From assembly GCA_900553515.1 (NCBI GenBank), contig USDN01000015.1, positions 1 to 50,546 on the forward strand: a stretch of 50,546 nucleotides of DNA. The letters are read 5' to 3'. Positions within the stretch are counted from its first letter, which is position 1. The number at the start of each line of letters is the position of its first letter. Below, piece by piece: positions 48,811 to 50,546 of the stretch. A model generated the notes under the pieces. The model did no database searches. It was not told where the DNA came from and saw nothing but the letters and a program-made list of their open reading frames with translations. Made by a program: the position numbers and the translations under genes. The DNA comes from an uncultured Blautia sp. Its GTDB lineage: Bacteria > Bacillota > Clostridia > Lachnospirales > Lachnospiraceae.

Positions 48811-49164
48811 AGATATTCTGGGAGTGTTCCATATTGCTGTTGCACATATTCAAAGATTTCTTCTTTACTCACACTCTATTCAGTTCCTGTTTTCTCTTAT
48901 GTCCTGTTCTCAATCATACCACATTTCCAACCTTCCTACTACTGCCCAAATCCTTTTGCAATTTGAACCTCTATTCCTGCAAGTATTATAAATTGCTTTA
49001 TAGTTAGCTACCGAAATCGCCACATTTTTCTTAAAAATCATGCGAAGTTTTCGTTAAGAAGTTCGTACGCAGGTTTTACGAAAACCATGACGAACATTTT
49101 ACGAAAATCCGTTTAAAAAGTTACATGAATTTATAATGCAATATATGAAGTGGTGTATATAAGA
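48811..49164. other. Intergenic region with tandem dyads
   Basis: No gene supported. Two similar dyads occur 24 bases apart: GGTTTTACGAAAACC (49072-49086) and ATTTTACGAAAAT (49096-49108). A related AGTTTTCGTTA lies at about 49046-49056. The role is unknown; they may be regulator sites. The stretch upstream of the macrodomain gene should hold its promoter, but none is clear. Confidence 0.4.
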
Positions 49165-49199
49165 AAAACCCTTGAAAATACTGGATTTTCAAGGGTTTT
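49165..49199 (-). terminator. Terminator of rpsB-tsf
   Basis: AAAACCCTTGAAAAT and ATTTTCAAGGGTTTT form a perfect 15-bp stem with a five-base loop; T residues follow on the minus strand. Confidence 0.92.
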
Positions 49200-49231
49200 A
49201 AGACTCTTTTTAAAGTTCTGCAAAAACCAGA

Positions 49232-50170
49232 TTACTGTGCCATCTGTTTTGCAACTTCTTCTGCAAAGTTCTCTTCTTTCTTTTCGATACCATCACCTGT
49301 CTCGTAACGTACGAAACCTTTAACAGTGATCTTAGCACCGTTTTCTTTAGCAACCTGCTCTACGTATTTAGCTACAGACTGTTTTCCGTCTTCAGCTTTA
49401 ACGTATGTCTGGTCAAGAAGGCAGATTTCTTTAAGCTCTTTTTTGATACGTCCTGTGATCATTCCTTCGATAACCTTAGCCGGTTTCTGGGATTCTTTCG
49501 GATCGTTCTGAATCTGAGCCATAAGGATTTCTTTCTCATGCTCAATGTATTCTGCGCTTACTTCGCTATCGCTTGTGTACTGTGGTTTCAGAGCTGCAAT
49601 CTGCATTGCTACGTTCTTAGCCATTTCTTTAACAGCATCGTTAACTACGTCTGTTTCAACGTCTACAAGAACACCGATCTTACCGCCCATATGTGTGTAG
49701 GAAGCAACGAAACCGTTCTCTTCTGTAACCTGAGCAAATCTTCTGATGTTCATGTTCTCGCCGATAACTGCGATCTGAGCTGCAAGAGCTTCTTTAACAG
49801 TCTTAGTTGTATCAAGTGCCCATGCTTCTGCAAGGAAAGCATCGATATCTGCTGCTGTTGTGTTCATAGCCTGAGCTGCTACATCTGCAACGTAGTTCTG
49901 GAATTTTTCATTCTTAGCTACGAAGTCTGTCTCAGCGTTAACTTCTACAACAACTGCTTTCTTTCCGTCTTCGGAAACTAAAGTTTTGCAAAGACCTTCT
50001 GCTGCTACACGGCTTGCTTTCTTCTGTGCTGTAGCAAGACCCTTTTCGCGAAGGAATTCTACTGCTTTATCCATATCACCTTCTGTAGCTGTAAGAGCTT
50101 TCTTACAATCCATCATTCCGGCGCCGGTCATTTCTCTTAATTCTTTTACCTGTGCTGCTGTGATAGCCAT
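49232..50170 (-). CDS. tsf: Translation elongation factor Ts
   Basis: A 312-residue EF-Ts, the nucleotide exchange factor of EF-Tu. AAQVKELREMTGAGMMDCKK is the conserved UBA-like N terminus, and ATEGDMDKAVEFLREKG follows. VEVNAETDFVAKNEKFQ is the second signature of the core domain. The length is normal for Clostridia. It follows rpsB by 100 bases, the classic bacterial order, and has AGGAGG before the ATG. Confidence 0.97.
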   Translation of the reverse strand: MAITAAQVKELREMTGAGMMDCKKALTATEGDMDKAVEFLREKGLATAQKKASRVAAEGLCKTLVSEDGKKAVVVEVNAETDFVAKNEKFQNYVADVAAQAMNTTAADIDAFLAEAWALDTTKTVKEALAAQIAVIGENMNIRRFAQVTEENGFVASYTHMGGKIGVLVDVETDVVNDAVKEMAKNVAMQIAALKPQYTSDSEVSAEYIEHEKEILMAQIQNDPKESQKPAKVIEGMITGRIKKELKEICLLDQTYVKAEDGKQSVAKYVEQVAKENGAKITVKGFVRYETGDGIEKKEENFAEEVAKQMAQ

Positions 50171-50230
50171 TTCATTTTCCTCCTGAATAATATTCGTAAA
50201 TCGCCCGGAGGGGCTTTTCCTTTTTCAATG

Positions 50231-50256
50231 ACAGGAAAGCCTGTCGGCTTTCCTGT
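50231..50256 (-). promoter_or_regulatory. Hairpin between rpsB and tsf
   Basis: ACAGGAAAGCC (50231-50241) and GGCTTTCCTGT (50246-50256) form a perfect 11-bp stem with a tetraloop. On the minus strand it is followed by CATTGAAAAAGG, not a T-run, so it is more likely an RNA-stability, processing or attenuation element than a full terminator. Confidence 0.6.
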
Positions 50257-50270
50257 ACTGGTTCAAAAAA

Positions 50271-50546
50271 TTATTCTTCTGTAGCTGCGAACTCTTCAGA
50301 TTCAGCTTCGATTTCACCGTCTGCATCTGCAGTACCCTGTTTTGCTTCGATAACAGCGTCTGCCATTTTGGAAACGATTAATTTTACTGCACGGATTGCA
50401 TCATCGTTACCCGGAATTACATAATCCAGTTCTTCCGGATCGCAGTTTGTATCGCAGATACCGATAAGCGGGATTCCTAATGTATGAGCTTCCTGTACGC
50501 AGATTCTTTCTTTCTTAGGATCTACGATGAAGATTGCATCCGGAAG
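50271..50546 (-). CDS. rpsB: 30S ribosomal protein S2, C-terminal part
   Basis: The last 91 codons of rpsB: LPDAIFIVDPKKERICVQEA, then TLGIPLIGICDTNCDPEELD and YVIPGNDDAIRAVKLI are the conserved S2 C-terminal blocks. An acidic tail (EIEAESEEFAATEE) ends the protein. The 5' end lies beyond the right edge of the window. Confidence 0.97.
   Translation of the reverse strand, partial: LPDAIFIVDPKKERICVQEAHTLGIPLIGICDTNCDPEELDYVIPGNDDAIRAVKLIVSKMADAVIEAKQGTADADGEIEAESEEFAATEE

Overview
The window looks like a chromosomal segment of a Lachnospiraceae-type gut Firmicute, in the Blautia / Ruminococcus gnavus / Dorea neighbourhood. I infer this from the gene content and protein style: moderate-to-low GC, strong AGGAGG-type ribosome binding sites, EFR1 flavodoxin-ferredoxin, DUF4179 anti-sigma proteins, DNRLRE-type RHS proteins and a Tn916-type integrase. 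No rRNA or tRNA is present, so the genus is not fixed. The right edge is conserved core (rpsB-tsf, minus strand). The rest alternates metabolic genes with accessory DNA.

Region by region. 1-1.6 kb: the end of an IS91-like HUH transposase element next to the C-terminal scrap of a sugar ABC permease. 1.8-5.0 kb: a pRiA4b/SEC-C protein, acylphosphatase, an EFR1 protein and a small unknown protein. 5.1-11.6 kb: a complete 2-aminoethylphosphonate (AEP) module, consisting of an RpiR-type regulator, an ABC ATPase, one giant permease-permease-binding-protein fusion, PhnW and PhnX. Import feeds the transaminase, and PhnX then yields acetaldehyde and phosphate. 11.6-16.5 kb: an MFS transporter (minus), acyltransferase 3, TcdA-type tRNA dehydratase and pyruvate kinase. 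16.5-19.8 kb (minus): a BlaI/M56 signalling pair and a secreted protein that shares an NGDG-rich C-terminal module with the M56 sensor. Three BlaI-like operators precede the secreted gene. 19.9-24.2 kb (minus): a CLC antiporter, then CsoR-CopA with a CopZ domain fused to CopA that also has its own internal start site.

24.4-36.8 kb is the most striking part. A 2169-residue RHS polymorphic toxin without a visible signal peptide is followed by its putative immunity gene, a holin, a CHAP/peptidoglycan-binding endolysin and an XRE regulator. The regulator's promoter carries a GAAC-N4-GTTC (LexA-type) box. Behind it lie a decayed second copy of the rhs core end and tip, orphan genes of unknown function, a second copy of the cassette terminator and a tiny third rhs-core scrap. 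This reads as a toxin-tip/immunity array with a built-in holin-endolysin release module.

36.9-39.6 kb holds only the regulatory/recombination end of a Tn916-like element (int, xis, orf8-like, orf7-like sigma factor) without conjugation genes. 39.7-48.8 kb: two ECF sigma/anti-sigma pairs, several broken genes (CAAX-like protease?, L,D-transpeptidase, AraC cupin domain, Rpn-like tail), a 23-codon small ORF, a secreted protein, and a macrodomain-SGNH hydrolase pair. 49.2 kb to the end: tsf and the 3' part of rpsB.

All functional calls come from reading translations and motifs by eye. No database search was run.
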